Assembly (NCBI GenBank): GCA_002049455.2
Contig: KV918807.1
Span: 186,001 to 250,000 of the forward strand
Length of the DNA: 64,000 bases
DNA from: Porphyra umbilicalis
Lineage: Eukaryota > Rhodophyta > Bangiophyceae > Bangiales > Bangiaceae
Reading direction: 5' to 3'
In this document: piece after piece, positions 21,081-31,112 of the stretch
Layout: each line of letters begins with the position of its first letter
Numbering within the stretch: position 1 is the first letter of the stretch
The notes under the pieces: model-generated
The model's database searches: none
What the model was told of the DNA's origin: nothing
Seen by the model: only the letters and a program-made list of their open reading frames with translations
Translations under genes and position numbers: made by a program

Positions 21081-23401
21081 AGCTCGAGTGCGACGCGAGG
21101 CTGCTCAGCCAGCGAGGCGCTGGTCGCGGCAAGCCACTCTTATACGAACAGAGTCGTCCTGGGCGCAGCGGGGCCGGCCGGGGCTTGAATGTCATTTTAG
21201 AGGAGGGATCGTAGTTCGAGGATAAGGCGCAGGGGCCTGATGCCCTCGTGGCAGCCAACTTGTTGCCTGATGGTGCCCTTGCAGGGGCCATGTCGCTCAC
21301 GAATGACCCTGGTAATGTCTGCACTATCACTCCCGATGTTCGTGTTTTTGCGAAACCCATGTTTCTGGACTCCACGGCCGGGAGCCCTCTTGCAGATACG
21401 AACGATTAACCCGTTGACGACGAAAGGGAACACCGACTCTCTTCTCTCTCTGGGGACCGCACGACCGTTGCCATGGAACCGCAGCGGAAGCATGTAGCCC
21501 AGCGGCTCGAGTCGGCTGTCATTGCTGTTCCTTGGTCTGTTTGCTGTGGCCTCGACAACACGCATGCGTACAATGCAAAAGGGCGCAAGCTCTCAGAAGA
21601 ATTCAGCGCTTCCGGGGGGGGAATCGACAGAATGCACCCCGGCGGCATACGTAAAGTGGAACGAGTTTGCCTTAGGCGGTTCTACTTGTCCTCAAGAACA
21701 CGCATGCGTTCAGTGGAACAGTGCGCACATTCTCAGAATTACGAGCGCCTCGGGGAGGGACAGTGCCAGCACGTAGCCCAGCGGTGTACGTGGAGTGGAA
21801 CTTCTTTGCTTCGGGCGTTTCTCCATGTCCTAGAAATACGCATGCGTACAATGAAACAGTGCGCAGATTCTTGGGAGATCACGGCACCCAAGACAACGAC
21901 GGTGACAGTCGAGCGGAACTAGATAGAACATCATCCAGCTTTCACGACACGATAAAACACTTCAACATCCACCATGGCACGGCGAACAAAATGGCGTGCA
22001 TCAAGCGGCATCGCACCAGATACAGCCTGCAGGCGACCCTGGTGAGACAGCTCCCAGCGATCACCGATGGGCACTGGGCTAAAAGCCCTGTGACCGACTT
22101 GGCGTCTCGTCTTGCAGAGAAGTGTGCTCCGCGTGCCACTAAGGGCTCCGCACAGACAGCGTTCAGCTGCCTACATCTCCTCTCCCGGAGGCCGAAGCCA
22201 CGGAAGCTGGCCAGGCAATCGGTGGCAGCAAACAAAAAGAAGATGTGGGCATCGCCACGCGCGCGGCGCGGGAAGCGGCGGCTCTTACTTGCAGCAATAG
22301 AAACATGAGTCGTGTGCCATGCCTTGATAACCAGGGAATTCTGCAACACAGCAAAGTGTGGATACGATGCAGCACACGCACGTGGTCATTGTTAGATTCC
22401 ACGGTCATCTGACTCGCTGGACAACAGCTGTTCTCGGACAACACCCCTTCGGGCCGTGAAGAGCGAATAATTGCCACAGGTCAACCAGTCACCAGGAAGA
22501 TGAGCGATGTGGTGCGTGGTGCCGACGTCGACGATGGTGGGGATGGTCGGCACCCGAGGGTCGTCACTGGGACGAGATCTCCACGGCACTCACGTCGCGT
22601 CAACGTAGGCCACTTTCGCTGAACCAGGGCCACTTCAGAGCAATTTTTTCTAAACCGCTGGGCACGTTCCTCGGTTCGATGCAGATGGACGGTTTCGCCT
22701 CATTTCGAACCGTCAAGACTGGTCAGGCCCAGTGGCACCAGCAACGCGCCAATCAATGAAACCAATGAAGCAGTCAGTCCGCACTGATGGGCGAACAGTA
22801 ATTGTTCGTCACAGTGCCACTGGAGAGGACAACGCCCCGTTTGAAGCTCCAGCCAACGCCGGCACGTCGGGAGCGTCAGGTCCGGTCCTATTCATGTGGT
22901 GGCACAGCTTTCGCAGATCGCCGGGCTCGCTTGGCATGGCCAACGCGTGCAGAATACCAGCAATGCGCGTCAACTGCGAACCAGTATAATAGTATTCCGC
23001 GCCTCTACATGCCAAAAATACACGAGCTCTTAGAGCTCGGTGAGCATAGCCGCTCGCATGGTCGCGGGGGGCGGCTCGTTGCACGACCGCGTCGGCCTTA
23101 CGGGGCTTGGGGCCTATGGGGTCAAGCCCTGGCGCACATCGGACCCGACAGAGCGACTGCCGCCTGTTGCAATGCTGGCGGCTCGCGTGACGTGCCAGCG
23201 TAGCACCGGACACAGAAGTTTTCGCGCAACAACCAGCTCCTCTAGCCACGGAACCGAAGAACAAGAGCATCGCAGTCAACGGAAGCCGCGCCCTTCATAA
23301 TGCGAGGGTAATGCGTTCCGCGCGAACGTGTGGAAAGCTGACAAATCCTTTGAAGTATTTTAACCTTCGAGGAAAGCGTGCTCCCATTGGCTGTATGGCG
23401 C
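21081..23401. other. Mostly unannotated; faint retroelement relic near 22.8-23.0 kb
   Basis: No intact gene was found. At about 22815-22990 on the minus strand a frame reads EYYYTGSQLTRIAGIL, then AMPSEPGDLRKLC. This weakly resembles the RT to RNase H connection of gypsy-type elements (R-I-x-G ... M-P-x-x-P ... D-L). It is short and unsupported by neighbouring domains, so it may be chance. Confidence 0.25.
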
Positions 23402-23406
23402 AAACA
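23402..23406 (+). repeat. Target-site duplication of the copia element (5' side)
   Basis: AAACA precedes the 5' LTR. AAACA at 29730-29734 follows the 3' LTR if its last A is shared with the LTR terminus; otherwise the duplication is the 4-bp AACA. Confidence 0.65.
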
Positions 23407-23825
23407 TGTGAATTATTTGGCGCCGGGGGCGGACGCGCCCACCCGGCGGCAAGCGTGGAGGCGTCCGTTGCGTCGGCACGGTGCACGCAAGGGCGCGGCC
23501 GTGCCGTGCTGCTGAGCGGTCGCAAGTGCTCCCCCAGTGACGGGGGGGGGGAGACGCCTGTCTGGCGGGTTGACGTGGCGGCGCGAGGAGGGACGGCGGT
23601 GCCGCGCGTGTGCGCACGGGGGGAGAAGCAGGCGTGCCTTTGGGCGCGGCCTTGCTGACAGGAGCGGTGCCGGACGACGGTGCCGCGCGGGTGCGCACGG
23701 GGTGGAGGAGCAGGCGTGTCTTTGGACGAGGGGAGAGGAGGGCCGCCTGCGTATACAAGCAGTGGAGAGAGAGGACAGGGGGAGACCCGTGGGATTAGGC
23801 AACAAGAGAACGACCCTTTCTCTCA
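23407..23825 (+). repeat. 5' LTR of copia element
   Basis: Begins TGTGAATTATT and ends CTTTCTCTCA. A TATA-like GTATACAA at 23751-23758 is a candidate promoter element. It differs from the 3' LTR at three sites (A/C in GACAGNGCGG, T/G in GTGTCNTTGG, T/G in GGGATNAGGC). Confidence 0.95.
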
Positions 23826-23841
23826 TGGTAGCACGCCCTCG
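23826..23841 (+). promoter_or_regulatory. Primer-binding site
   Basis: TGGTAGCA follows the 5' LTR immediately. It is complementary to a tRNA 3' end ...UGCUACCA, as in many initiator Met tRNAs. Only about 8 bases match well, so the primer identity is tentative. Confidence 0.55.
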
Positions 23842-24048
23842 GGGCGCCTCTTGTTCAGACCGCACCTCTCCCTGGGTCGTGCGGTTACTCCCGCCCACCG
23901 CGCGCGGGAACGTACCTGCGGGGTTGGCCCGACGGCCGGCCCCGGCAGCCCAGTGACCGGCGCCCCGTCGTGCGTCGGCACGTTGCGTCGCGTCAGCGAC
24001 CGTCCGCTGCCAAGTCCGCTGCATCCGCTCTCCTTCTCGCCGGGGACG

Positions 24049-27000
24049 ATGGTGCCCCCCGGCGGGGCGCCGGCGTCAACGGCGCAGCAAGAGGCCGACG
24101 CTGCCGCCGCGGCCGAGCGGGCCGCGGCTGTCACGGCCGCGTCGGTCATGGCAGCTGCCGAGGCCGCCGCCGCCGAGGCGGCGGCCCGCGCCCGGACTGC
24201 CGCCGCCGAGGCCGTCGCTGCCGAGGCGGCGGCTGCGGCGGCCAAGGTCGCCGCTGGCCAGAGCGCCGCCCCGCTCGCCGCCTGGACCGCGCCCAACATG
24301 CTGCTGCCCGGCGCCAAGCCGACGCACACGCGGGCGCCCGAGTGGTCTGGTCCCGACGGCTTCGTGCTGTACGAGGAGGATGTCAAGGTATGGCCGCACA
24401 TGACGACGCTGCCCGACGACAAGAAGGGCGGGGCGATGCGCCTGGCGCTCGGCGGTGTCGCAAAGGAGGCGGCGCCTAACGTCGGGGTCGACCAGCTCGT
24501 CCTCCCGACGGGGTACCGGACGCTCCTCGAGTGCCTCCGCCTCATCTTTGGCAGGAGCGAGTCGCAGCGTGGGCACGACGCGTATCGCACGCTCAAGGCC
24601 TTGTACCGGGGCTCGCAGCCGATGGAGGAGTACTTGGCCGCCATCGGGCAGGCGCTCGTCCAGTGCCGCATCAACGGGTACTCGATGTCCGGCAAGACGG
24701 CCGCCGCCATCGTCCTTGACCAGGCGGGCCTGGATGCCAACCAACAAGCGTCCACAAAGGCGGCCGCGGCGGTGCTCACCCTCAAGGGTAGCGACACGCT
24801 CAACGCCGTTACCATCTCCCTGCGCGACCTGTGGGAGGGGGATGCGACGCTGAAGCCGTCGCCCGACGCCGCCATGATGGTCGTGACGTACGGGGAGCAT
24901 CAGGCCTACTTGGCTCGCCGGACGACTCCCACTCCCCGTCCGAAAGGCGGGGCGGAAGTGTACCGCGGCTCGAGCAAGGCCGCCGACCCGGCGGGTTGCT
25001 GGCGCTGCGGCAAGACCGGCCACATCCGCCGCGACTGCCGTAAGCGCGCCCGGGAGGCGGCCGCTGAGGGGGGGAGCGCGCCGCCCACGGACGGGGGCGG
25101 GGCGCCCCCCGGAGAGGGTGCCTTTGTCGCACAGGAGGTGGCGCACGTCGTCTTTGTAGCCAGCCCCGCCGCGGGGGAGCAGATGCGGGCGCGGACCGGC
25201 GACGTCATCCTCGACATCGGGGCGACCGCGACCCTTGCGGGCGCCGTGTGGGTCGCGTCGTATATGGCGCGCCTGCCGCCGGGGTCGCGTGCGCGGATCA
25301 CCTTCGTCGAGGCGGCGGCCGTCTTCACGTTTGGCGACGGCAACTCTCAGCGCGCCTACGAGCGCGTAACGCTGCCGATGCTCGTCGGCGGCGCGACCTG
25401 CTACATCCGGACGTGGGTAGTCGCCGGCCATCTTCCCCTGCTGCTCGGTCGCGCGACAATGGCGTCCTTGGGGGTGGTCCTTGACGTTGCCGCCTTCCGG
25501 ATGGCTGTGACGGCGCTTGGGGTGGAGGTCCCCTTGTCCCCGTCCGCCGCCGGCCACCTGACGATCAACGCGCTCGACAGCCGCGCCGCGGCGGGCGTGC
25601 CGTCGGTCCCCACGGCGGTGACGGCCACGGCGCGGGCCTCGTCGGTGCCCGCTATGGTCGCAGCAGCGACGCGACCGGCCGACGCGGGCGCGCAGGCGCC
25701 TCCGTCCCGCAGCTCCAGCGCGGCGCCGCGCGTGCGCCTGCAGCCGCCCCCGGCGACGGCCGGTGCCACCCGCCTTGCTGCCGCCTCGCGCCCGGGGCAT
25801 GCGGCGCCCGTGCCGGCGTCGACGCGAAAGGGGAAGGAGCCGGCCTCACCAACCACGCCGTCCCGGTCGGCGGCCGTGGCCAACGGGGGGGGTCCCGGCC
25901 CTCGGGGGCCGGTGTCGGCGGCCGTCGCGTCGTGTTCGGTCGCGGACGAGCGTGCAGCGTGTGTCCTAGGGGCGGGGTCGTCGCACAACCCGCCCGTGCC
26001 GGCGCTTCGCGCCTTCGTCCTCGCCGCCGTCCTTACCAGCGACACGCCCGACCTGCACCGGAAGGCGTTCAAGCTGCACACCCAGTACGGGCATTGCTCG
26101 GCCGCCCGCCTCAACGAGCTGCTGCGGACGGCGGGTGCGCAGGATGCCAAGGTGTTCGAGGCGGTGACGGCGGCAGTCGACGGGTGTGACGCCTGCAAGC
26201 GTACGGCGCCCCGCCCGCCGCGTCCGCTGGTGGCCGTCCCCCGGGCCCTGCAATTGAATGACACGGTGGCCGTTGACCTGGCCCAAGTGGCCCCCGTAGG
26301 TACCTTTCTTCACATGGTGGACTTGGGCACCCGGTTTTCCAAAGCCGTCGCGATTACCAATAAGGAGGCGACGACCGTGGCGCGTGCCTTGCTCGCGGGC
26401 TGGTTTGTGCACCACGGCGCTCCCCGCGCCCTTCTCGCGGACCCTGGTGCCGAGTTCAACAACGCTGTCTGGCGCATCGTGGCCGAGCGTCACAACGTTG
26501 CGGTCCTCTCCACGGCGGGGCAGGCGCACTGGTCCAACGGTGTCGTGGAGCGGCACAACCTGACGCTCAAGACGATGGTCGCCACGATGGCGCTCGACCA
26601 CGTCCACGTCCCTGAGCAGGAGCTGCTCGACCCTGCCTGCCACGCCAAGAACAGCATGGGCCAGCACCACGGCGCGACGCCCTATCAGCTCACGTGCGGC
26701 TCGTCGCCGCGCATACCCTCGGCGTTGGCGGACTCGCTTCCCGCGTTGAGCGTCCGCCGCGTGCCTGGTGACGAGGCGCTCCATCGCCACCTCGACCTTC
26801 TGCACGCCGCTCGGTCCGCCCACACGCAGGCGGAGGCCGCCGCGTCTCTGCGCCGTGCCCTGGCGCGCAACGCTGCCAATGTGCCGGTCAACACCCTCTC
26901 GGTCGGCGACGCGGTCTACTTCTGGACGGACGGGGTGGGGACTGGCCGCTGCGGCTGGCAAGGCCCGGCGCACGTCACCGACGTGGCCGTCGCCAAGGAA

Positions 27001-29316
27001 GAGGTGCGCCTGCAATATGGGCACCTGTGGGTCAACCGCGCTGCCAGCCAGGTCCGGCCCGTCGGCTCTCTCGGGCGCTCACCCGCGCGTCCGCCGACGC
27101 CCGGCGGCGCTCCCACTCCTGCCCCGCCGTTGGAGTCGGCGGGCGTCCCTGCGGAGGACCTTGAGGAGGAGGACGGGGACACTGAGTCTGTGGCCTCATC
27201 CTCCTCGAGCCTCGCGGAACGTACGGCGTCCATCATGACGGGGGTGCAGTCGGCACTGGACCGCATCGCGTCCGAGCCGGTGTCGGAACGCCGTGTGGGC
27301 GTGCCCCCCGCTACTGCGTGGACCGGGCGGACGCGGGGCGCGTCACGTCCCGTCCACTTTGCCGCTGCGCGCGACACCTCGCCGGGCGGCGCCGCCGGCG
27401 GGGCGTTCGAGCCGCTTGTTACTTCTCCTCAGCAGGCGGACGAGGCCTTTGCCGTCAAGCGGTTTGGGTTCCAACGCGGCGCCATTCGCCGCCGCTTCTC
27501 GGGCGCGTCGACGCTTGACGCGCGTCGCCGCAAGGTTGAGGACGCCCTCATGGCTGTCTTCTCGGGTCCCGACTCGCTGGCGGCGGCCCTACGGCGCACG
27601 GGCGTCCATACGCACCAGGCGTTTGTCACGCGTCGCGAGATGCGGCGGCGCGCGGAGGTTCCCATTGCGGTGGCGGGTGCCGCTTTTGACGGCGCCATCA
27701 TGGACGAGCTCGCTGCGTGGGCGGACCTGGCCGTCCACACCGAGGTCCCCTTCGACGGTCAGGTCGTCCTGTCTACCCGTTGGGTCCTCACGGTCAAAGA
27801 GCCCGATACGCCCACGAGCCCGCCGCGCCGCAAGGCGCGCCTTGTCGTGCGGGGGTTTGAGGATCCGAAGCGCGACAACGTCGACAGCACGTCCCCCACG
27901 GCGTCCCGGGCGACCTTTCGCGTCGCTTTGTCGGCGATGGACGCCCACGGTTTCATCCCCCGCACGGTGGACGTGCGCACGGCCTTCCTCCAGGGTATGC
28001 CCCTCGACCGCCCGACGCCGGTGTACGTCCAACCCCCTCCTCAGGCGCAGGTCCCGGCGGGGATGGTGTGGCGGCTCCGGAAGTGCGCGTACGGGCTCAC
28101 GGACGCGCCGCGCCGCTGGTACGACAGCGTGCTCGCCCTCATGGTCGAACTCACGCTGCAGCGCTCGACGCTTGACCACGGCCTATTCACGGCGCACGCC
28201 GATGGCGTCCTGCAGCTGGTTGTCGCTGTCCATGTGGACGACTTCCTCTTTGGCGGCACGCCGCCGGCGACTGCGCGCTTCGAAACCGCTTTGCGCCGTG
28301 CGTTTGATACCGGCCCGACCAAGTCGGGCGACTTCACGTTCACGGGCGTGCGGGTGCGCACGTCGGTGGATGAGGACACGGGCGCCCTGTCAATGCGGGC
28401 CGACCAGGAACAGTATGTCGACAGCATCGAATGCATTGACATCCACCCCATGCGCAAGGCGACCCCGGACGCGCGCCTCGTGCCCGAGGAGCTCACTGCC
28501 TACCGACGGGCGACAGGCGCCCTGCTATGGGCGACCGGCCAGACCATGCCGTACCTGGCCTGCGCGGCTACGACGCTCGCCCGCCGGTTCGGCAGTGCCG
28601 TCGTGCGCGACCTCACGGTTGCTAACCGGGTGGTCGCTGCGGCCAAGGCGGCCCGGCCCCTTCCGCTCGTCTTCCCCGCCGTCCGGGGGCCGCAACGCCT
28701 GCGCCTCTTTGTAGACGCGTCCAGCGTCAAGACGGGGATCCCCACGGCTCACACCGGCTATGCTGTCTTCTCCACGTCGGAAGATGTCCCCGCGGGCCCG
28801 ATGCTGCCCGACGCGGTGCTGTCGCTTCTGCTCTACGTCTCGCACCGCCAGCGCCGTGTCACGCACTCGTCGTTTGCCGCGGAGGTCTACGCCCTGTTGG
28901 AGGGGGTCCGTGCGGCCCTCGAGCTTGCCGCCATCCACGCCCACATCCACACCGGCGACGAGTTCAACCTGCCCCCCATCGACGCCTACACCGACAACCT
29001 CTCGCTGTATAACACGCTCGACGCCGACGGGGTGGTGCAGCCTAAGGAGGTGGGGGCGGCCGTCCAGGAGCTCCGCGAGTTCTACCACGGCGGGACCCTT
29101 GCCACTGTCACCTGGCTGCGGGCGCGCGGGCAGCTGGCGGACGCGCTGACCAAGGCCGGGCGTGACACGCCGCTGCAGCAGACCATCCGGACGGGCATGT
29201 TCGGCGTGCGGCTGGCCGTGAGCGACTACCTCACAAATTCCTCGCCGGCGGCTCGCGGACCCGGGCAAGTGGGTATTGTCCCCGCTTCGGAGCGCGGCGG
29301 TGAAGGGCGAATGTGA
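24049..29316 (+). CDS. Copia-type Gag-Pol polyprotein (1755 aa)
   Basis: Encodes the capsid and enzymes that copy element RNA into DNA in cytoplasmic particles and integrate it. I chose the ATG at 24049 (MVPPGGAPAS) because the frame upstream lies in the LTR and leader. Order: Ala-rich N-terminus; Gag; CCHC knuckle CWRCGKTGHIRRDC at 317-330; protease motif at 389-392; integrase zinc site His677/His682/Cys713/Cys716 and DD35E triad Asp743, Asp798, Glu834; reverse transcriptase with VHVDDF (Asp1397, Asp1398); RNase H with Asp1556 and ending QLADALTK. Two oddities: the protease signature reads DIGA instead of D-S/T-G-A (Ile390, one base from Ser), and RT has HVDD where YVDD is usual. The TGA stop at 29314-29316 lies three bases inside the 3' LTR. 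Confidence 0.95.
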   Translation: MVPPGGAPASTAQQEADAAAAAERAAAVTAASVMAAAEAAAAEAAARARTAAAEAVAAEAAAAAAKVAAGQSAAPLAAWTAPNMLLPGAKPTHTRAPEWSGPDGFVLYEEDVKVWPHMTTLPDDKKGGAMRLALGGVAKEAAPNVGVDQLVLPTGYRTLLECLRLIFGRSESQRGHDAYRTLKALYRGSQPMEEYLAAIGQALVQCRINGYSMSGKTAAAIVLDQAGLDANQQASTKAAAAVLTLKGSDTLNAVTISLRDLWEGDATLKPSPDAAMMVVTYGEHQAYLARRTTPTPRPKGGAEVYRGSSKAADPAGCWRCGKTGHIRRDCRKRAREAAAEGGSAPPTDGGGAPPGEGAFVAQEVAHVVFVASPAAGEQMRARTGDVILDIGATATLAGAVWVASYMARLPPGSRARITFVEAAAVFTFGDGNSQRAYERVTLPMLVGGATCYIRTWVVAGHLPLLLGRATMASLGVVLDVAAFRMAVTALGVEVPLSPSAAGHLTINALDSRAAAGVPSVPTAVTATARASSVPAMVAAATRPADAGAQAPPSRSSSAAPRVRLQPPPATAGATRLAAASRPGHAAPVPASTRKGKEPASPTTPSRSAAVANGGGPGPRGPVSAAVASCSVADERAACVLGAGSSHNPPVPALRAFVLAAVLTSDTPDLHRKAFKLHTQYGHCSAARLNELLRTAGAQDAKVFEAVTAAVDGCDACKRTAPRPPRPLVAVPRALQLNDTVAVDLAQVAPVGTFLHMVDLGTRFSKAVAITNKEATTVARALLAGWFVHHGAPRALLADPGAEFNNAVWRIVAERHNVAVLSTAGQAHWSNGVVERHNLTLKTMVATMALDHVHVPEQELLDPACHAKNSMGQHHGATPYQLTCGSSPRIPSALADSLPALSVRRVPGDEALHRHLDLLHAARSAHTQAEAAASLRRALARNAANVPVNTLSVGDAVYFWTDGVGTGRCGWQGPAHVTDVAVAKEEVRLQYGHLWVNRAASQVRPVGSLGRSPARPPTPGGAPTPAPPLESAGVPAEDLEEEDGDTESVASSSSSLAERTASIMTGVQSALDRIASEPVSERRVGVPPATAWTGRTRGASRPVHFAAARDTSPGGAAGGAFEPLVTSPQQADEAFAVKRFGFQRGAIRRRFSGASTLDARRRKVEDALMAVFSGPDSLAAALRRTGVHTHQAFVTRREMRRRAEVPIAVAGAAFDGAIMDELAAWADLAVHTEVPFDGQVVLSTRWVLTVKEPDTPTSPPRRKARLVVRGFEDPKRDNVDSTSPTASRATFRVALSAMDAHGFIPRTVDVRTAFLQGMPLDRPTPVYVQPPPQAQVPAGMVWRLRKCAYGLTDAPRRWYDSVLALMVELTLQRSTLDHGLFTAHADGVLQLVVAVHVDDFLFGGTPPATARFETALRRAFDTGPTKSGDFTFTGVRVRTSVDEDTGALSMRADQEQYVDSIECIDIHPMRKATPDARLVPEELTAYRRATGALLWATGQTMPYLACAATTLARRFGSAVVRDLTVANRVVAAAKAARPLPLVFPAVRGPQRLRLFVDASSVKTGIPTAHTGYAVFSTSEDVPAGPMLPDAVLSLLLYVSHRQRRVTHSSFAAEVYALLEGVRAALELAAIHAHIHTGDEFNLPPIDAYTDNLSLYNTLDADGVVQPKEVGAAVQELREFYHGGTLATVTWLRARGQLADALTKAGRDTPLQQTIRTGMFGVRLAVSDYLTNSSPAARGPGQVGIVPASERGGEGRM

Positions 29317-29730
29317 ATTATTTGGCGCCGGGGGCGGACGCGCCCACCCGGCGGCAAGCGTGGAGGCGTCCGTTGCGTCGGCACGGTGCACGCAAGGGCG
29401 CGGCCGTGCCGTGCTGCTGAGCGGTCGCAAGTGCTCCCCCAGTGACGGGGGGGGGGAGACGCCTGTCTGGCGGGTTGACGTGGCGGCGCGAGGAGGGACG
29501 GCGGTGCCGCGCGTGTGCGCACGGGGGGAGAAGCAGGCGTGCCTTTGGGCGCGGCCTTGCTGACAGGCGCGGTGCCGGACGACGGTGCCGCGCGGGTGCG
29601 CACGGGGTGGAGGAGCAGGCGTGTCGTTGGACGAGGGGAGAGGAGGGCCGCCTGCGTATACAAGCAGTGGAGAGAGAGGACAGGGGGAGACCCGTGGGAT
29701 GAGGCAACAAGAGAACGACCCTTTCTCTCA
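29312..29730 (+). repeat. 3' LTR of copia element
   Basis: 419 bp, same ends as the 5' LTR with three differences. It contains the stop codon of the Gag-Pol frame at its first bases. Confidence 0.95.
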
Positions 29731-29934
29731 AACAGGGCAGTTCTGTGTTCCCCCCCTCAAGCAACTGGCGTCACCTCCGTGCCCCCTCAGAAGCAGGCGT
29801 GGCGACCACCTCCACCGGCGAGGCAAGCGCGAACCATCGGGAACCAAAGTCGTCACCAGAAGCGCCAGCAACCGGAGTTTGCGGCGGAGAAAGCGGCCGG
29901 GGCGGCGGCGGCCACGGCGGCGTGCAGCGGTCGC

Positions 29935-31060
29935 CTGCCCCCGGCCGTCGCGGCGGCGGCGGCGGCTGCGGCGGCGGAGGTGGCGGCGGCAGCGGAGGTG
30001 GCGGCTGCGACAGAAATTGCGCAAAAGGCGGAGGTCGCGGCGGCGGCGAAGGTGGCGGCGTCGGCGGTGTGCTTGCTCTCACCCGCATGTCGCCGGCGGG
30101 CGATGCGGAACACGTCGCCGTCCTGGCGGCCCTGGATTCGGAATACGCGGGCCGCTTGCGGCCGGCGGGCATCCGGCCGTCACCCGCCGGCGAGATGCAG
30201 CCGACACCTGCCGTCGGCAGCAGCGGTGGCGTCGGCCGCGGCGGCGGTGACGGCGGCGGTGGCGGCGGCGCCTGCGGCGGAGGTGGCGGCGACGGCGGTG
30301 TGCCTGCTTTCGCCCGCCAGTCGCCAGCGCGGGAGGCGGTGCTCGTCGCCGACCTGGCGGACCGGGATGCGGAAGTAGCGGGCTGCAGGCGGCCGGCGGG
30401 CATTCGGCCGTCACACTTTGACGAGATGCGGGCGTCATCAGCCACTGGCGGTGGCGGTTGTGGCGGCGGTGGCGGCGGCGGCGGCGGCAGAGGTGGCGGC
30501 GACGGCGGTGTGCCTGCTCTCGCCCGCCTGTCGTCGGCGTGCGAGGCGGAACTCGTTGCCGACCTGGCGGCCCCGGATGCGGAAGAAGCGGGCCTCAGGC
30601 GGCCGGCGGGCATCCGGCCGTCCTCTGCCGGCGATATGCAGGCGTCATCAGCCATTGGCGGTGGCGGTGGCGGCGGCGGTGCCGGCGGCGGCGGCGGCGT
30701 TGACGGAGGTGCAGGTGTGCCTACACTCGCCCGCCTGTCGCCAGCGCGCGAGGCAGAACTCGTCGCCGGCCTGGAGGCCCTGGATGCGGAAGAAGCGGGC
30801 CGCTGGCGGCCGGAGGGCGTCCAGCCGTCCTTTGCTGGCAAGATGCTGGCGTGACACGTCTTCGGCGGTGGCGTTGGCGGCAGCGGCAGCGACGGTAACG
30901 GCGGCGGCAGCGGGGGCGGCGTCGGCGATGCCTGCGTACGCGATATCGCCCGCCTGCCGCCGGCGCGCAGGTCGGAACCCTTTGCCGACCTGGCGGCCCT
31001 GGACGCCGAAGGCAAGGCCCGCTGGCGGCAAGGTGGGAACTCACCCTCCCTACACCCGTG
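29935..31060 (+). repeat. Five-unit 206-230-bp array encoding Gly-rich (+) or Pro-rich (-) modules
   Basis: The marker CGCCCGCCTGTCG or a variant recurs at about 30078, 30308, 30519, 30725 and 30946, with spacings of 230, 211, 206 and 221. Length variation comes from GGC/GGT runs. The plus frame reads PALARLSPAREAELVADLAA, RPAGIRPSSAGDMQA, then poly-Gly. The minus frame (opening at 31447) reads poly-Pro separated by RMPAGRLRPASSASGA-like blocks. The array starts about 200 bp after the copia 3' LTR. Both strands are open; no evidence favours one. Confidence 0.7.
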
Positions 31061-31112
31061 TCTGCGGCACGTCAAGCAGCCGCTGGCGCGGCAGGCTCGC
31101 CGCGGGCGCCGA

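Larger units (their letters stand above)
23407..29730 (+). mobile_element. Complete Ty1/copia LTR retrotransposon (6.3 kb)
   Basis: Two 419-bp direct LTRs (TG...CA) bound one long Gag-Pol frame in the order Gag, protease, integrase, reverse transcriptase, RNase H, the Pseudoviridae/copia order. The LTRs differ at only three positions that I can see, and the frame has no stop, so insertion was recent. A primer-binding site follows the 5' LTR directly. The weakly purine-rich GTGAAGGGCGAA precedes the 3' LTR as a possible polypurine tract. A changed protease motif (see the CDS) questions autonomy. Confidence 0.95.
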
